A stretch of 8,931 nt of DNA from Clostridiaceae bacterium (GTDB taxonomy: Bacteria; Bacillota_A; Clostridia; Acetivibrionales; Acetivibrionaceae). A program made the translations under genes and the position numbers. Location: contig JAAZCB010000230.1 of assembly GCA_012513545.1 (NCBI GenBank), positions 1-8,931 of the forward strand. The letters run 5' to 3'. This document shows, piece by piece, positions 7,163 to 8,931 of this stretch; position 1 is the first letter of the stretch; each line of letters opens with the position of its first letter. The notes under the pieces are model-generated. The model ran no database searches, had not been told where the DNA came from, and saw nothing but the letters and a program-made list of their open reading frames with translations.

Positions 7163-8096
7163 TTAGAAGTCTTGGTTTTGCAGAATCATAAACAAGCAAT
7201 CTGGTGATAAGTCAATAGCATCAGAAGGATTCAAGCCCCGGATTGTTTTCTCAATGGCCTTTTCAATCGATTTGATTTCAGCCTGGTAAGCAGAAATCAG
7301 ATTAAACGATGAAGCAATAGAGATGGTAAGCGGTTCATAGAGACACTTGTCCAAACGGTAAGAATCACGGGCAACCTTTAAAGAATGGAAGCAACCTTTT
7401 CAGGATCATGAAAACGGTTTCTGCTGGCATTGCAGATGAAAGAGATCAGTTCTTTCACGGGGATGTTGATCAGTTCATCCACAGTAAGCATTTCAGTCAA
7501 GACTGCTTCGGCAGTAGCAGTGTAAATGCTGGTAAAAGGATACTGATCCTCTTTCAAAACAGACAGCTCGCTGAATTTAAGAAAGATATTGGAGACCATG
7601 TAAGCCTTCTCCCGGGACATAGCTTCAACGATATGTAACCTGTGTCGGGTCAGACGCTGCAGAGAAAGGAACTGAGAACCACTCTAGGGCTGAGTATTGA
7701 TACGACCAACTCTGGCAAAGTCAAAAAGCAGGAAGGCATCCATAAGATCGGTCTTATCCATGCCGATGAAGGACTTGCGGTAATTCGCAGTCATCTTAGG
7801 ATTGAGGCAGTAAACAAAGGGATTGAAGGGCATAAGGCTCTGGTCGGACGCCAGAAAATTAGCGATGTGGATACTGTAGAAAGACGTAGATTCAAGGGCA
7901 AAGATAACGGTTTTAAAAGAGCTATCGTGCATCAAAGTGCAGATGCGTTCTGCAATTTCAACTGCACCGGGGCGATTATTAGAAACCGAAACCCCAGAAG
8001 CTTGTTGGAATGAAAGTCCAAAGCACATACGACATTAGAAGCAGCACTGACGTCGATACCAACAAACAAAGTAGAAAGAACATCCAAGTTCTTCAT
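7163..8096 (-). pseudogene. IS110-family transposase/recombinase, decayed
   Basis: This is the remnant of a DEDD-type recombinase. It starts at ATG 8096 after GGGAGGTG (8103-8110). The first 36 codons (MKNLDVLSTLFVGIDVSAAS...) contain the first catalytic Asp at residue 15. A one-base loss in a T run (7989-7991) shifts the frame. The reading then continues as NNRPGAVEIAERI, FALESTS with the catalytic Glu, and KTDLMDAFLLFDFAR with the last Asp residues. An amber codon (7684-7686) follows INTQP, with the same frame clearly coding beyond it (SGSQFLSLQRLTRHR, then MSREKAYMV). A second frameshift near 7378-7381 separates SRNRFHDPEKVASI from VARDSYRLDKCLYEP. Similarity ends after KAIEKTIRGLNP, so the C-terminal Transposase_20 domain with its serine nucleophile is missing. 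The gene is therefore inactive by at least four lesions. Confidence 0.88.
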
Positions 8097-8102
8097 TCAA
8101 AA

Positions 8103-8118
8103 CACCTCCCTTCGGGTG
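8103..8118 (-). promoter_or_regulatory. Hairpin over the IS110 recombinase ribosome binding site
   Basis: On the minus strand CACC (8118-8115) can pair with GGTG (8106-8103), or CCC with GGG around GAA, so that the Shine-Dalgarno GGGAGGTG is inside the hairpin just before ATG 8096. Such pairing would lower translation of the recombinase. The stem is short and its effect is inferred only. Confidence 0.35.
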
Positions 8119-8350
8119 AGAATGAGGAATTTAGCAAGGAAACCCTGATCCTAGCTGGTAACTGCGATCTCGCACTATTAGCATTCACCTGGCGGAGCGG
8201 CTTTGCTGGAAACATCCGACAGGGATGCAGCATCTGTGTAAGCAGATAATGGCAGAACGGTCAGGCGTCACGCTTAATAAGCAATAGCATAAGCTTTGCA
8301 AGGAGGATAAGACGTTTCCTAAGCTGATATTCCAATAAGAATACTGTAGC
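8110..8350 (-). ncRNA. Structured leader of IS110 relic, candidate bridge RNA region
   Basis: In IS110-group elements the non-coding end upstream of the recombinase encodes a bridge RNA whose loops pair with target and donor DNA. This leader occupies that position. On the minus strand it contains many short hairpins: TATTC/GAATA (near 8342-8327), GCTTA/TAAGC (near 8285-8275), GCG/CGC, ATCTG/CAGAT around a six-base loop, GATGC/GCATC, CATCC/GGATG, and TGCGA/TCGCA. A 7-bp long-range match (CCCTGAT at 8143-8149, ATCAGGG at 8351-8357) could close the region. No coding frame explains it. The ends, transcription and loop specificities are not established, and relic status means it may be decayed like the gene. 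Confidence 0.4.
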
Positions 8351-8363
8351 ATCAGGGACTCCT

Positions 8364-8392
8364 GTGACTAAACTTTTTAACAACAATATAAA
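8364..8392 (+). promoter_or_regulatory. Candidate promoter for the truncated alcohol dehydrogenase
   Basis: GTGACT (8364-8369) and TATAAA (8387-8392) are 17 bases apart on the plus strand and match sigma-A consensus at four and five of six positions. Transcription would start near 8399, about 50 bases before ATG 8451. It sits at the outer edge of the IS110 leader, so it may be part of the original gene or may have been formed at the insertion junction. Confidence 0.4.
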
Positions 8393-8450
8393 ATGCTCGC
8401 AAACGCATTTAAATCTGTATGCAAAACTTATTATACGAGGAGGTAGTATA

Positions 8451-8915
8451 ATGTCGTACATGATTATTGGTGTAGTTTCAATGTTAGCAGGTTTATGCTC
8501 GATTGATGGTTATGCACATCTCGGCCACAATATAGCAGACTCACTTAATGCCAATTTTGATTTAGCTCATGGTCATGCTTGTGCATTGGCACTACCTGCG
8601 GTCATCGAAGCAGTTGCACCTTATTCAATAGATAGCACTAAAAGAATCGGCATCGCCCAGGGTTTGAACTTCACCGGCAAGGAAAGTCCTCAGGAAATCG
8701 GTGCAATGGTCGGAGACAAATACCGTGAACTTTTCCGTTATTGTAATCTTCCAAGCCTAAAATCTTTAGGTATCACTCGCGAGCAGGTATTAAGTGAAAC
8801 GGTTATAAATAATTGTTTCCTAACTGAGCTTTGCATTCAAATGTTCCCAGCTGAGAAAGTAACTCGTGAAGATATGGTTTGGTGCTTGTCTAAAATCTAT
8901 GACGCTTATCAATAA
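8451..8915 (+). CDS. Iron-containing alcohol dehydrogenase, C-terminal half only
   Basis: This 154-residue open frame matches only the C-terminal helical domain of the family (complete members are about 380-400 residues). Similarity starts almost at once (SMLAGLCSIDGYAHLGHNIADS) and runs to a normal C-terminus. Two of the four metal ligands can be placed: H26 (GHNIAD) and H40 (AHGHA), 14 residues apart as in FucO. The position of the FucO active-site His is Asp30. The N-terminal NAD-binding domain and the first Asp/His ligand pair are absent, so normal dehydrogenase activity is not expected. GAGGAGG (8437-8443) lies 7 bases before the ATG, so the fragment looks translatable. The most likely origin is a deletion that removed the front of a second alcohol dehydrogenase gene, leaving start signals near the break. 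It is from a different subgroup from the one at 3891-5087. A functional stand-alone domain is less likely but not excluded; it may be best treated as a pseudogene. Confidence 0.75.
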   Translation: MSYMIIGVVSMLAGLCSIDGYAHLGHNIADSLNANFDLAHGHACALALPAVIEAVAPYSIDSTKRIGIAQGLNFTGKESPQEIGAMVGDKYRELFRYCNLPSLKSLGITREQVLSETVINNCFLTELCIQMFPAEKVTREDMVWCLSKIYDAYQ

Positions 8916-8931
8916 AAATTAAATAGAGATA

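Noticed and set aside
7642..8013. 123-codon plus-strand open frame
   Set aside because: It is antisense to the IS110 recombinase remnant, whose minus-strand reading gives clear DEDD-domain residues; the plus-strand translation resembles nothing.
1..8931. CRISPR arrays, tRNA or rRNA genes, phage genes, toxin-antitoxin pairs
   Set aside because: No regularly spaced repeats, no cloverleaf or rRNA-like sequence, and no small paired genes with such motifs were seen.

Overview
The window looks like chromosomal DNA of an anaerobic, low-G+C Firmicute (Clostridia or Negativicutes type). This is inferred from AT-rich coding sequence, strong AGGAGG-type ribosome binding sites, GTG and TTG starts, a Desulfovibrio-Mop-like molybdenum aldehyde oxidoreductase, iron-containing alcohol dehydrogenases, and IS256 and IS110 family remnants. 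The species cannot be named from the sequence alone.

Layout. Bases 1-5087 are an intact plus-strand metabolic block: the 3' end of an RbsA/MglA-type sugar-importer ATPase gene; 36 bp later a 941-codon molybdenum hydroxylase with two [2Fe-2S] clusters and no FAD domain (aldehyde oxidoreductase type); then, after a 168-bp gap, a full-length iron-containing alcohol dehydrogenase. Bases 5088-5956 are a scar region with short repeats, a 13-bp perfect inverted repeat, and an internally deleted IS256-family element that keeps only the transposase N-terminus. Bases 5957-6871 (minus) hold an intact LysR-type regulator with a good promoter and ribosome binding site. Bases 7163-8096 (minus) are a decayed IS110-family recombinase gene with two frameshifts, one amber codon and no C-terminal domain. 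Its structured upstream leader (about 8110-8350) is where an IS110 bridge RNA would lie. Bases 8451-8915 (plus) encode only the C-terminal half of a second, different iron-containing alcohol dehydrogenase, yet with its own promoter-like sequence, ribosome binding site and ATG.

How the parts may work together (inference). The alcohol dehydrogenase and the aldehyde oxidoreductase can interconvert alcohol, aldehyde and carboxylate, and the ABC importer may bring in the substrate or may simply be the end of an unrelated upstream operon. The LysR gene points away from the broken alcohol dehydrogenase and is separated from it by the IS110 relic. This fits a former divergent regulator/target pair split by an insertion and then decayed. 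The most unusual items are the possible bridge-RNA leader left on a dead IS110, the rewritten active-site-adjacent motif in the molybdenum enzyme, and the half-length alcohol dehydrogenase with intact expression signals.
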